From contig JAQFWX010000148.1 of assembly GCA_027605045.1 (NCBI GenBank), positions 18,350-82,349 of the forward strand: 64,000 nt of DNA, written 5' to 3'. Both the position numbers and the translations under genes were made by a program. The stretch comes from Phallus indusiatus (lineage: Eukaryota; Basidiomycota; Agaricomycetes; Phallales; Phallaceae). Shown piece after piece: positions 26,213 through 37,887 of the stretch; the first letter of the stretch is position 1; each line of letters starts with the position of its first letter. The notes beneath the pieces are model-generated. The model saw nothing but the letters and a program-made list of their open reading frames with translations. It made no database searches and was not told the DNA's origin.

Positions 26213-27415
26213 ATGCGCTTGCATTTGGCTCTCGCTTGTCTATTGCCTGTTCTGAAAGGACATTTCCAAGTCGCCAACGCCTATTCCCTTACATGGACAT
26301 ACACTGGCGATGGTAAAATACCAAATGATGATTTATATGCGTGAAAAAAACCCTCATGAATTCTTTTCAAATTAGATTTCATCAACTTGTTCGATTTCTG
26401 GAACGATGCAGATGAGCAAGATCCAACTGGGACAACATCAACTCCGTCTGCTGCGTTTTATATGTCTCAATCCGCTGCTCAGGATCAAGGTTTAGTATGG
26501 GTCAACAGCCAAGGTCACTTTGGTATGCATGTTTTTAGTAATTTTATATTAGCTTCTGAATAATTCAGGTCTATCCGTCGACTCGACGAATGTCTACAGC
26601 GGAACCGATCTTCGTCCGTCGGTCCGCATAATGTCCCAAACAACAATCCAACATGGCCTTCTAATCCTGGACGCAGCTCATCTACCTTACGGAGAAGGAA
26701 CGTGGCCTGCATTTTGGCTTTTAGGCGCTGACGCCGCCTGGCCTGATGCAGGAGAGATCGATATCTACGAAGGCGTGGGCGACAGTCTTCAAAATACCGT
26801 TTCGTATCATACGTCTGCTGGATGCAGCTATCAGTCTAACCCTGATCAGACGGGTATATTGAACACTGCTGTGGGAACGGATTGCAATGCTTTGGAAAAT
26901 AATGATGAGGCGTGCGGGAATACCGATCCAAGTACTACATCGTTCGGCAGCGGGGCAAGTGACAATGGAGGAAGTGTATATGCTATTGAATGGACTTCTA
27001 ATTTCATTAAGGTTAGAGTTTTTTTTTTGTGATTCATTTTACATACGTATCAGAGACTAATTATTTTTAGATTTGGCATTTCAATCGAGCTAATGTACCT
27101 TCTGACATCACAGATGATACACCTGATCCCGGCAGCTGGGGTACACCTGTCACTGATTTGAGTTCGGCGGATTGCGATATTGATTCTTATTTCGGACCGC
27201 AAAATATCATATTCAACAGTTAGTTGGGCAATTTATATTTCTATACAAAACATTTGAGTTTACGATTCATTTTTTTTTTAGTTGAGCTTTGCGGGACGTG
27301 GGAAGGTGCTGTGTTTTCTGGAGGACCCGAAGCTTGCGTCGAGTTTGTGCAGCAAAATCCAAGTGCATTCACAACGGCGTATTTTGAAATAGCTTCTTTG
27401 AAATACTACCAATGA
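26213..27415 (+). CDS. Secreted glycoside hydrolase family 16 beta-glucanase
   Basis: Five exons (26213-26312, 26376-26522, 26569-27011, 27071-27218, 27282-27415) give exactly 323 codons plus stop. Residues 1 to about 23 form a signal peptide starting MRLHLALACLLPVL. The catalytic centre is GEIDIYEG near 26751-26774, matching the GH16 ExDxxE pattern with nucleophile and acid/base glutamates. Nearby are WPAFWLLG, SYHTSAGC and, toward the end, IIFNIELCGTWEG, all typical of the laminarinase-like (endo-1,3(4)-beta-glucanase) subfamily common in mushrooms. The enzyme would act outside the cell on wall beta-glucan, either for remodelling its own wall or for nutrition. All introns are 46-63 bases with GT-AG ends. 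Confidence 0.92.
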
Positions 27416-27905
27416 GACTGCTAGTGTGGTGGTTTTGTATAATTATTTCTTGTCTTTCTTGGTCGGGTATCGGGTTTATCACGGAAGTTTGTACTGTGTG
27501 TAGTATGTTTTATTGCTTCCACGCTGTCTTGTAATATATGCTAGTGATGTTGCTGTCTGATTACAAAAGTAAAACTCAAATCATGTGGGGTTCAAATATC
27601 TCATACATACAACGCAAAACAATCCGCTCATGATCTAATATATTGGCCGTTCTACTGTCAAACTTGAAGTGATTAATCAATCTGTCTAAGTAGAATCATG
27701 TGCAACAAAGTTGCTTCAATACAGAACCGGACGGACTACTTTCGGAAATATGTTACAACAATTTATTTACCATCGAACGCACAGACCCCCGAACCTTGAA
27801 TTTTTCTCACCGCATCATCATATATGCACCATATCCCAGAGAGGAAAGGCGAGCTCTCACGATCTTGGCACGCGTCGCTGCGTCTCCCGCACTGGCGTGA
27901 TTTAA
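27416..27905. other. Intergenic region between the GH16 and SDR genes
   Basis: About 490 bases holding the 3' flank of the glucanase gene and the promoter of the dehydrogenase gene. No coding or RNA feature is seen. Confidence 0.5.
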
Positions 27906-28927
27906 ATGATGACCAGTGTCAAAGCCTTATCCTTTAAAGACCAAATTGTATTAGTAACAGGCAAGTATTTGCTTCGGTTTAAGATGACACGTGAAGATTA
28001 AGCTTATACCTAAAAATGGGATCAAGCAGGGGTTTGGGAAAAGCCATTGCATTGGCGTTTGCTCGTGAAGGTGTTAAAGGCCTTGTGATCAATAGCCATC
28101 GGCGGGAGTCGTTGGAGTCGTTGCCGGACTTTGAAGATCGCATAGATACGTCGGTCACTCGGGTTCTGTTCGTAAAAGCGGATGTTACAAGGTTGTCGGA
28201 TGTAAGATTGCCCGATTTTTAGGAATTAACCTTTGATTTGATTCTCATTGACAGATAGAAAATCTGTTTGCAAGCGCAAAAAAATATTTTGGACATCCAA
28301 TTACAACAGTCGTTAACAGCGCTTTGGCAGACTTTTCGTTCAACGGAGATGCTAGACCTAAATTTGATACGATATCTTGGGAGGAATTTGATAAACAGTT
28401 GAGAGGTACAGTTCAGGGGGCTTTCAATACAACTAAAGGTAAGTGATCGGGTGGTGATTTCATCGGCGCATATAACCATAATTTATATTAGCCGCATTGG
28501 ACGGAATGCGGGAGTGCGAGTTTGGAAGGATCATCAATATTGGATCTAACCTCGTTCAAAATCCAGTTGTTCCATATCACGATTACACCACGTAAAATTC
28601 TTCATTAACGAGAATGCTTCTCCATAATTTACATAACGTACGAATAGAGCAAAGGGTGCACTCCTGGCTTTCACGCATACTTCCGCCGCCGAACTTGGAC
28701 CATCAAACATTACGGTGAACCTCGTTTCAGGTGGACTGTTACGAACCACAGATGCCAGCGCAGCGACTCCTGATGTTGTATTCGAGCACGTTGAAAATGC
28801 CACTCCTTTAAGAAAATCTACGACTCCTGAAGAAATGGCCGATGCTGTTCTATTTTTCGCGAGTCCATGGGCGAGAGCGGTGACTGGTCAAAATATTTGT
28901 GTTGATGGGGGACTCGTTATGACTTGA
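27906..28927 (+). CDS. Short-chain dehydrogenase/reductase, with an abnormal first splice junction
   Basis: An NAD(P)-dependent oxidoreductase of the classical SDR family, about 260 residues. The first exon starts at 27906 and ends after ALSFKDQIVLVTG at 27960. The next coding block, from about 28020, reads SSRGLGKAIALAF; together they would form the TGxxxGxG cofactor motif. Later exons give VVNSALADFSFNG (the NxA region), IINIGSNLVQ with the catalytic Ser, YHDYTTAKGAL with YxxxK, and the typical C-terminal GQNICVDGG. Introns at about 28204-28255, 28440-28491 and 28592-28648 are normal GT-AG. The first junction is not: the 59-base interval with a GCAAGT donor ends in GG instead of AG at the expected point (see finding). 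A start at 28016 would drop the first beta strand. Substrate unknown. Confidence 0.8.
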
Positions 28928-29009
28928 GAATGTAATTCTGAATGTGAATTTCCCAATAAAGAAATATATTGTATTGAAACTTTCTGGGCTATTGATTTTG
29001 ATCAATTGC

Positions 29010-29686
29010 CTAAGGTACAAAATCCAAGGTATTAGCTATGTAACCGTCGATAGCGTTTGACACATTCTCATAACTACTTTTTAGACTTTGAAGCACGAAT
29101 TGGAATATAGTACGGTTTGAAACTCGATGCTCTCCACGACACCTGTAAAGCACCAGACCTTGCCGACGGAAAACACGAAATAGCACAGAACCCTCGCTGA
29201 GATCTGTACTTTCGTTTCTGGAACATCCGATATTCAAAGGAAACCTGACACTGAAGCGTTATGTTCTTCTGGCCTCCCTCGTCACGGTACATATTAGGTA
29301 CGAGGAGCCTATTGTCGGTGTTCATCATGCCTGTCATACGACGGGAATGGCAAAGTTTGAGACTGTTATGCAGCATTACAGTGCGTCGTGAAACAAGACT
29401 CACGGATAAAGTTCTCAGTTTGAGCCCTGTTTTCAGGGTTAAAAGCCGATATCACCGTCCTTATAAGGTGACTAATTGGGACAGATACCGCACGATTCAG
29501 ATGGTTGGGTATGGTGGATCTACTGGTAGCATGAGACTCGGGGGAGGAAAATGATGAATGAGTGGGAGGTTGAAATGCTTGTGGTGGAAAGGGACCGTTA
29601 GGCGAAAGGTGTAGTTCGGTTAAATTGTTGCATACGGTGTCATACGCCGGTAGTTGATGTTCGAGCTGAGATTGGGAATTAGCCAT
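29010..29686 (-). CDS. Uncharacterised small protein, exon structure unresolved
   Basis: Tentative gene. An ATG at 29686 opens a frame with a Pro/Ser-rich N-terminus (LPAYDTVCNNLTELHLSP). Further down the same strand another frame reads TDNRLLVPNMYRDEGGQK, and a third ends at LKSSYENVSNAIDGY before a stop at 29010. Codon choice in these blocks looks coding, but I could not find one set of GT-AG introns that joins them all. No domain is recognised. It could be a fast-evolving or decayed gene. It lies convergent with the SDR gene and upstream of nothing obvious. Confidence 0.35.
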
Positions 29687-29957
29687 TGTTTGGGAGGTGT
29701 GGATGTGTTATATTGCCTATTATATATATAATTCAGACTCTGGACCATGAGCATAAACGTGGTCCGAGATGGGGACAACAACATATATTGAATTTGTAAT
29801 GTCAAACCATCTGGACGGCACAAGTTTAGGACAAAACTTGGTGCTAGATAGCGCACTAATTTATTTATTTATTTAACCAATATTCAATTTACTTATTTTG
29901 ACCGCATATAACCCAATTAAGATACACTGCCACCCAAGTTGACCTCAAACCGCAATT

Positions 29958-31563
29958 TTACACCTTCAGAACCTCATCCAATGCAGCAATTATCTTTTCA
30001 ACCTCGTCCAAGGAATGATAGTGTACGAGACTGATGCGAACTACCCCATCGCTGACACTCCTTTCTGCATTATCTGCAGAGGGATGTACAGAAAAATTGG
30101 GCAAAAAGGTTACAATGCTATATGCGTAGAAATGACCCCATTTGATTCCGATCTACAATGTGAAAATATATGTCGTAAGGTGAACGACATATATATGATT
30201 GTTAATACTCACATTTCCCTTCGAGTCAACTTTTTCAACAATCTCTTTGCTTGTGAGTGGTCCGCCGATTTCGGTTCCTATAACTATGAAACTGATAGTT
30301 GGCGCTTTCCACGTAAGACTTTCGGGTCCTACGATCCTAACACCTCTATCGTATAACTTTGAGCTGGTCAGATAGCCCACCAATCGTTCCATGAGACGGT
30401 GTTCATGATCCTTGAATAAACTGAAAGTGTGTTCCAAGGCTTGACGTAATTCGGTCTTTGATTTTGTCCGCAGCAATTCTTCGGAGTTTTGCAGTTCTCC
30501 TTGGGTTTGTGATAATCTGTACAAGTACGGTAAAACAGATGACGAGCCGTAGGTGAGTTCATAACCAGCTCCGCCAGGTTGAAGTTTGAAGGGAAGGCTG
30601 TCGTAGTATGGGGAGTGAAAGTGGTGAGCAACGGAACTAACTTTGGATAGTTCGGAGCTTCGGGTGTATAATGCTGCAGTATGGGGACCATATACCTGAG
30701 AAGAATAATTTAACGCAGTCATAGAGGAAAGACGAAGTATATTTACTTTATAGAAGGAAAATACGGCGAAATCAACGTCCCATTTTTTGACATCGATTAC
30801 TCTGTGTGGTGCATAAGCCACCAAATCGACAACAATCCACACGTCGCTCTTTTTAGCTCTGATTGCCTTGATCGCTGTTTCGAAATCAAAAATTTCTCCT
30901 AACAAGTTAGAGCAGCCGGATATAGCGATGACACGGGTGTTATCTGTAATCAAGGATAACAAAGCCGGAATGGCAGCGTTGTACGAAACGTCGTAGGGAT
31001 TCTTGACATTAGTATTAACGGGACGCCATGTCTTAATTGCAAGGGGATTGGCACGAGCTTTGGCTATGTTTTTCCAAGGACCGACATTGGCTGATTGGTG
31101 AAATGCGCGTCAGGGTTAATGATAAATTGAAATAAACTATACAAACCTTCGTGTTCGCCTGTGATAATAATCTCGTCCGTGTCCTTGAGTTGTGGACTGA
31201 TAGCACGAGCAAGATTAGCCAATAGCTGGGTCGTGCTAGGTCCGAATGCAATTTCATCTCTGCTGTCAGCGTTGAACAGAACAGCCGCTGCATCCGCGCC
31301 ATGGTCGACGCGGGCTGTGGACACTTGTGAAGCGGAATATGAACCGCCAAGCTGAACGTTTGTGTTCAAAAGATAATCATATACTGCATCTGCCACTGAT
31401 TTCAAGGCCTAGAGATCAAAAGATCAGATTAAATCCAAGTAGATTAGCCGGCAATCAGGCAGAACCACACCTGTGAGCCGCCTGCACTGTCGGCGTAGAC
31501 ATAGCCCGTAGCAAGACTAGGGAACTGGGAACGAACGTATGCAATGTCGAGGGTGGAAGCCAT
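29958..31563 (-). CDS. Class V aminotransferase, cysteine desulfurase-like
   Basis: PLP-dependent enzyme of about 450 residues. The first exon starts MASTLDIAYVRSQFPSL at 31563 and leads to YVYADSAGGSQ, the N-terminal substrate-loop motif of this family. Later exons carry IIITGEHEANVGPWK, ISGCSNLLGEI (the family's S.SN..G segment), VDLVAYAPHRVIDVKK (Asp contacting the PLP nitrogen and a following His) and FAVFSFYKVYGPH, where the Lys forms the Schiff base. The last exons read KWGHFYAYSI and DGVVRISLVHYHSLDEVEK, ending at the TAA at 29958-29960. Fungal proteins of this type are annotated as cysteine desulfurase or selenocysteine-lyase-like; the real substrate is not established. The divergent protease gene starts within about 400 bases of its start. 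Confidence 0.88.
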
Positions 31564-31959
31564 GTAAGAACGAGCGAGGGATTTTGCTGAATATTTATCA
31601 TCGGTATCGATTGTGTCTGTGACGGGTGTGTGACGTGCTGCACATTTGTCCGAGATGGCAAATCGGCTAACAAGCGAGCATGGGAACTCAGGAAGAGAGG
31701 TTCAGAAGATGAGCAACGCGTACGAATGCAAAATCTCGAAAGCGGGAGTTTTGAAGTTCCAATTCACTCTGGCCTTCCGCATTGGTGCAACGAGCGCTGA
31801 CTGATTTTCAAAAATAGTCTAGAGCTGTTCAGTGTTTACAAAGAAAAATGATCTCCTCAATAAAGCTCCGCCCTCTCCTCTCAATACGACGATATCGCGG
31901 GTAGCCGGTAACCTCGTTGCAGGCAATCTAATCTCAGAACGCAGCGCTGTTAGCCAGCC
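31564..31959. promoter_or_regulatory. Shared upstream region of aminotransferase (-) and protease (+)
   Basis: Nearly 400 bases between divergent starts. It may also contain an unrecognised first exon of the protease, whose N-terminus is otherwise atypical. No TATA box is obvious. Confidence 0.35.
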
Positions 31960-33850
31960 ATGGATGGAATATGTCTCCCAATGGTCAGAAACCACATGTC
32001 GAGGTCGCCCCACTCAGGTGCGGCCTGCTATGCTCACGCCGCGCGCAGATACAATTTCGACAGTCCTATCTTTGTGGGATTCAACGGAATGGTGTTTAAA
32101 CGCTACGAGGCCAACCATACTTGCCACAGGCAAACTTATCGCGGACATCTGTACCACCAAGAACAGGACCGTACCAGTGGAAGAAGGTCCTGGCATACCC
32201 CTCGCAGTGATGTATTCCACCCTGACTATGAACGTACGTTCATTTTGGCTTTTGACAATTTCGCAATTTTTAAAAGACAAGCACCCTTTTAGCTGACGTA
32301 ACTGAGGTCGCGGCCGAGGATATCAAACACGACCAAGAATACGTAGTCCCTGTCCAAATAGGAACTCCCGGCGTAGTTCTTCATTTGGATTTCGATACTG
32401 GATCCAGTGATTTGTGGGTTTGGAGTAGTGAATTACGTATTGATACTCGGCAACACGTGAATTGACATCAGACTTCTTTTTTTTTCCAGTTCTCCAATTC
32501 ATTATCCTTTCAGAACCTTTATATCCCAGAAGAATCAGAGACCGCTGTTGAGCTCGTCGGCGCATCGTGGAAGATATCATATGGCGATGGTTCCAGTGCT
32601 AGTGTAAGTCAGGTTGCCAATTTAACATTTATTGAGTTATAATGTCTCTTTCATGTTGGATAGGGAAACGCTTATTCCGATTGTCTGTTTCTTATTGCTT
32701 TTCTAAATAAACCCTTTAACTGAAGTAAACTATGCACATCACAGACATTATGATTGGAGACATAACTATACCCAATCAGGCTATAGAACTCGCTGAGGAG
32801 CTGTCCGAAACATTTGTAGAAGATGTTGGAAGTGACGGGTAATATGTTCAGTAACTTTTCTGAGCAACCCAGAGTCTCATAATTTATCGTCAAGGCTGCT
32901 AGGTTTAGCATGGCCTTCGTTGAACACTGTGAAGCCATATCCTGTCCGGACGCCTATCCAAAATATGATTGAACAAAGACTTGCGCCAGGCGTTTTCAGG
33001 TAACATAAACACCGCTAGAGAGAGAAAAATCTCTGTTCCTAATTTATCTCCTTAGTGTGGCTCTGGACAGAGGTGACGGTAATGGATTTTATACTTTTGG
33101 AGGGTTAGACCCTCGGAGAGCAGGGGTGCGTGAGTCCGAGTGAGTAGTTTTATCAACGGTCTCACATACTGACCCCTGAAAAATGATTCATCTTTATAGT
33201 ATCGTATACACAGCCGTCGATAATACTCAGGGGTTTTGGATGTTTGACAGTGAATATGGACGTATCGACGGCCAGGAGGTATGCGTGATGTCCTACAGCG
33301 GTATATCCACGATTATATGTACTTCTAATAGTTCGATTTTCCGCGAAACCAAGCAATATTAGACACTGGAACGTCACTCGCTCTTTTATCCGATGAATTT
33401 GTGCGGGCAATTTATTCTACAATACCCGGTGCTTATTTGGACGAGGACCAAGGAGGTTGGGTATATCCCCGACAAGAACAAGGTTGGTCCTTTTTTTTCA
33501 TTTCTTTGATCTCGCATATAAACGTCTTGCGATCTAGTTCCTATTGTCGAGGTAGCAGTTGGTGATTATTTCTTCAAGATACATCCTGCCGACTTTGGAT
33601 ATTCATCAGCTGGAAATGGATTAATGTTCGGCGGTGTATGTATTTTTTATTATGTAGTCGGGAATTTCCTTTCTCATGATTATGCTAGATTCAAAGCAGG
33701 GGGAATAATCCATATGATATCCTGGGTGATGTTTTCTTGAAAGTACGTGTCAAGATTGCGTCGTATACTTTGTTTTAATTAGAAAATTAGAGCGTGTACG
33801 CTGTATTTGATCAAGAAAACGTATCTATTGGTGTGGCGCAGCGACCTTAG
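31960..33850 (+). CDS. Pepsin-like aspartic protease (family A1), N-terminus uncertain
   Basis: Aspartic endopeptidase with a fungal aspergillopepsin-like body. After an intron at about 32235-32290 the mature start reads [11 protein letters not shown], followed by [17 protein letters not shown] with the first catalytic Asp. Later exons give [13 protein letters not shown] (flap Tyr), [44 protein letters not shown] with the second catalytic Asp, and [15 protein letters not shown] near the end. The stop is the TAG at 33848-33850. At least eight short introns interrupt it. The first exon as drawn (from 31960) has neither a signal peptide nor a normal propeptide, so the true start may lie in an upstream exon or the gene may be partly decayed at its 5' end. 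If secreted, it would act in acid conditions outside the cell. Confidence 0.82.
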
Positions 33851-35518
33851 TGCTAGTAAGGTGTAGGCCTATAGCAGTTTTCTTTATTCTGTTAGGTATT
33901 TTTGCTGAAATGAAAGTTTATTTATATTGAGAGTAGACATCACGATACACGGAGTATTTGCAAAATGCAATTTATTGTGATGCACTGAATGATGCAACCA
34001 ACTCCAAGCTGATATTGTAGTCGTTGACAGTCTGCTGCGCGTTGGCGCCAAGTACTTCGCTTTTAGTTTTTCAATGTCAGTGACACCAGCCTGAGATGAC
34101 ACCCAGCTTTTTATAAACACTGTCATTGGTGGTAGTGCTGGTGCGTGTTCGAATTCATATAACATCAATCTGACTCCATAGTGATTTATTTTAGAGGGCT
34201 CTCTCTAAGCTGCCTCACTGAACTCGTCACCATCCGTTCACACTAGAACTTTCAATGCCTTCCGAGAATGAGTCGGTAAAATCTTTTACAAGTCCCTTCA
34301 TAGTGTAGATTATTAATTGGCAATGAGACACCTTATCGTCAGAGAAATCGGTGCAGAACTTTAATGGGCACATGACTTTCATTCTCCCGCGTGTCACTGA
34401 TAATAATAAACGAACAGGGTAGGTGGCTCGCGTAGATAATTTGGGACAGAAGCGTGCGTATTACGGTTTGCCACCTTCGACAGTGAGTGTCGGAATTCTC
34501 TCGCAAGGGTGGCGCACTAGTACACATACGTTCAAAAAGATATGCTATTAATTTACGTGAATACACGCGTTTCAGGTGAGGCTATGTATAAGCTCTTGAT
34601 TCGACAAATTTTTATAAAAACTTTTTTGAGTCCTCGGCTCCTTCGCCCCAGTTATCCCCTCGTAGAACCGTATTAGGATCAGAGAAACATCCCTACAGAC
34701 CGTTATAAACACGTCCGCGCACTGCGCCGCGCGTCGGATCCTTGCCAAATATGACTGTTATGTTATATGGCTCAAAGCTCGTTACACAGATCAGAAAAAA
34801 AGTTTCGCTTGATGGCCGTTACTATAGCAATCTCACAGCTCATATCGTGTCGTCCCAGACCTATTACCGGTCGACAAGGGGGGAAATGCTGTCAAAATAA
34901 ACTTTATTTAAACACCTGCCGCTCTCGCGGCCTCGCCGTATGGAATTTTCTCCTCCATTGTGGATTTGTTCGAATCGACCGCGGTGGTAGAGGATGGAAA
35001 TAACATAGAAATATATCGTGCCTGATTATGAGCCCGCAGTGGGTATATATTATAGATGGCTGAGCATAATAGTGAATGCCGCCGGCCACTCCATGCAAGG
35101 GTTCTTTGCGACCCAGGCGGCTGGAATGATGGAATCATCAGGATATATGTTTTGCCAAGTTCATTGGAAGGATGAGTTCATGACCCTATAGCCGACGGCC
35201 TCGTTATCAGGTTAGCTTTGGTCTAACTTTCATTCATTCATTGCTTCATTACTTCTTTCGTTCGTTACTTTTCACCCTTCACGGGACTTCAACTGGATTG
35301 ACACCTATATAATAATTCATAAACTTCTGTACACACATTTTCCACACGTTTTTGATTGCATGACAGGTCTCATTCAATAAGGGGATTTCTCTCTTTTTTC
35401 TTTTACAAGTCCTCTATTCAAACTTTCAAATTCAAGTGGGCATTACATTGATAATATCATCGTCTTCTCTTCCATTGACTAGAAAGACAACTTTCAGATA
35501 TCGACCAAACACTTTCTA
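33851..35518. other. 1.7-kb intergenic region, no supported gene
   Basis: No domain-bearing frame is seen on either strand. A minus-strand frame at 33884-34168 and a short coding-like string near 33962-34055 could be relics but have no supporting splice signals. The last 300 bases before 35519 are CT-rich, consistent with the promoter of the next gene. Confidence 0.45.
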
Positions 35519-37690
35519 ATGTCGCCACAATTTCCTTTGCCTTCCGAACGCCAAACAGCGTATTTACGTGCTTCTGTTGTCGATGCCGCTTTAAAACTTG
35601 GTTCCAACGTAACCAACCTGATGTTCGCCGATAGTATTCTGGAGCACTCATCTGAAGATATCGAACAAGGAGGAAAACTCGTGAGTCGTGTCCCTTCCTC
35701 TTATTGACTCATTTTTGTGAACAAAGGAGAAAAAAAATAGCTCTACATTCCAGATTTATATTCTCCTTCACCGTCAGCAGCTTTAGAACCGTTGTCGGCC
35801 TTTTCTCATGATACCGACTTTTCGTCCAGTACTGGTTCAAACGGATCTGTCGAATCTCCCGTCCCGAAACCGAGAGGCGTGCGTTTCAACAAAGATGACC
35901 TTGAGTCGCCTTTCGTATTAATTGTATGTCTAGTCAGTACCTTGATCATGCCTTCGTATCTTTCTAATTTCTCTCTCTCTCTCTCAGACAAAAAAAGAAC
36001 CGCAGGATGGTGATTTAACCTCTGAACAACTCAACAGAACAGGTCCGAAGAAAGGGATTAAAAATTTTGCGTTCCTACCAAAGAAACTTCGACAACCCGC
36101 TGTACAAGAGAATTCCCCTGAGAGAGGACGACCGACGATTTCTAATCCTCGTCGTTTACATGCCGCATTGGATGATCCAGTGGTGCCTATAATGATATCT
36201 ATGCCTAATTCATCTCGAGTATCCACTCGATTAGAAGGATCGAGAAACTCTAGTACTCAGTCGACGCCTACTAAATCTCGCAAGCGCATTCAACGTATTG
36301 GATCAGACGATTTTGACCTTTTTGCCGGTAAATCGACCGGCTCAAAAGTTCTCGTTAAACCTAATAGTTCGTCAACAACTATCTAGTCCTTGAAGAATGC
36401 TCTAATTGTTAAATTAATATAGAGAAGAAAGACCAGGATGAGGATTTCGGCTACGTTTCAGAGGGAACTGGTTTATCATCACTCAAAGGCAAAACTCGTC
36501 GTAAAGGTAAATACAGCACATCCCCCGCTCGAGACGGAAAATATCAAGTCCAGTCTCCGGCAACAACAACACAGCAGCAACACTCAAAGTCGACCGATCC
36601 ACAATTATCTTTTCACGCTCGGGTTCTCCCTATTGCAGAGCGTTTCGTTCGTAGGAGACCCTCGGTGCCTCAACCTCTCAAGATTCCCCAAATCAAGTTT
36701 TCCCCTTCCATTCCTTCTCCCCCTCCCCCTCCCCTTGTTCCCCCTCCCCCTCCTCCGACGGATAACCTCAATACCGGTAAAATTCCAAACCAAGATCCAT
36801 CTCTTCTCGTCGTTGGATCGACTCCCCAATTTCCAAACGCGAAGCCTTCCCCTATATCCGACAAATCATTCGTCATGGTCCCTGATCTCAATATAATGAA
36901 AAGACTGGGATTGGATAAATATGTTTCTGGGGTAAACGCCAACAGCGGAACAGTCGGAGCGAATAACGAAATCAAACTTCAAGTTATGGAGATGTTGTTA
37001 AAGAATAGTAAGAACGAATCCGATTCTCCTGAGTTGAAGAAGAAATCTGAACATGAAAACCCGTTTATCGCTGAAGTTGTACCAGACACAGAGTCTACTA
37101 TTCCAGCTCATGTTCCAGCTGTTCCAGCTATTACTGTCAATGTCGTTCCCTCGCACTCCCCCGCGCAGGAGCCAATAACCACTAGTAATATTACTATTCC
37201 AGCAAGACCCGAATTTCAACCTCTCCTACCTCCTACCCCTATAATCCGAGGTAGGGACTCTCCATTTCCAAAGTCACCTATTCGAGGAAGAGAACCCGCC
37301 TTTCCAACAAAACCCATTTACCGCCCCTCACTATATCGTTCACCAAGCGCCGGAGCCGCCGTTGGCACACGCGGCGCCGGCGGAACTGCACCTCTTCGTT
37401 TCAAACTCCCGTCTCATGATAGATATAGAAATGTGAATATTGATCTTCCGCGGAGTGTAAGGAGTAGTTATGAGAAGGATTTAGAACGAGAAGAAGAAGA
37501 GGCTCCTTCGAGTTCTATTTCGGATAGAGTGAAAGTCCGTCGGGCGGTGGTTGCTGCCAATGGCAGCCTCGCCGCGAGTGCGGATGGGAATATAAGTGAT
37601 GGTGGTGGCGAATATGGATACAATCTGGATTCGCCGTCTGTTTATTCGAGTTACTTCGATATTGACAATTTACCTAGTCGTCGCATTTGA
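35519..37690 (+). CDS. Uncharacterised proline/serine-rich protein
   Basis: The product is about 630 residues in five exons (introns near 35681-35740, 35924-35988, 36330-36420 and a possible short one later). The first 60 residues, starting MSPQFPLPSERQTAYLRAS, look helical: ASVVDAALKLGSNVTNLMF is the most ordered stretch. The rest is disordered, with basic patches (KSRKRIQR), a poly-proline run near 36715-36760, and repeated PIIRGRDSPFPKSP-type Arg/Pro segments. Near the C-terminus FKLPSHDRYRNVNIDLPR looks more conserved. I recognise no catalytic domain. The proline runs suggest SH3 or profilin contacts, but that is inference. The stop is the TGA ending at 37690. Confidence 0.7.
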
Positions 37691-37887
37691 AATTTCTTTC
37701 GGTCTTTAGATGTAATGTAATATGCGTCGTTCCTTTTTGTTTTTTTGTTCTTCTCTATTTTCTGTTTTCTCTTTCTGTTTTCTGTTTTTACTACTAGATT
37801 GATAAATGAATACATGTAATTTGATAAAACCAAAGTGTATGTTGTGGTATACTTATGAGTGACATTTTCCGAACAGGTACACAATAC

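Noticed and set aside
33884..34168. Minus-strand frame and nearby string ANAQQTVNDYN as a possible gene relic
   Set aside because: The two are in different frames with stops between and no usable splice sites.
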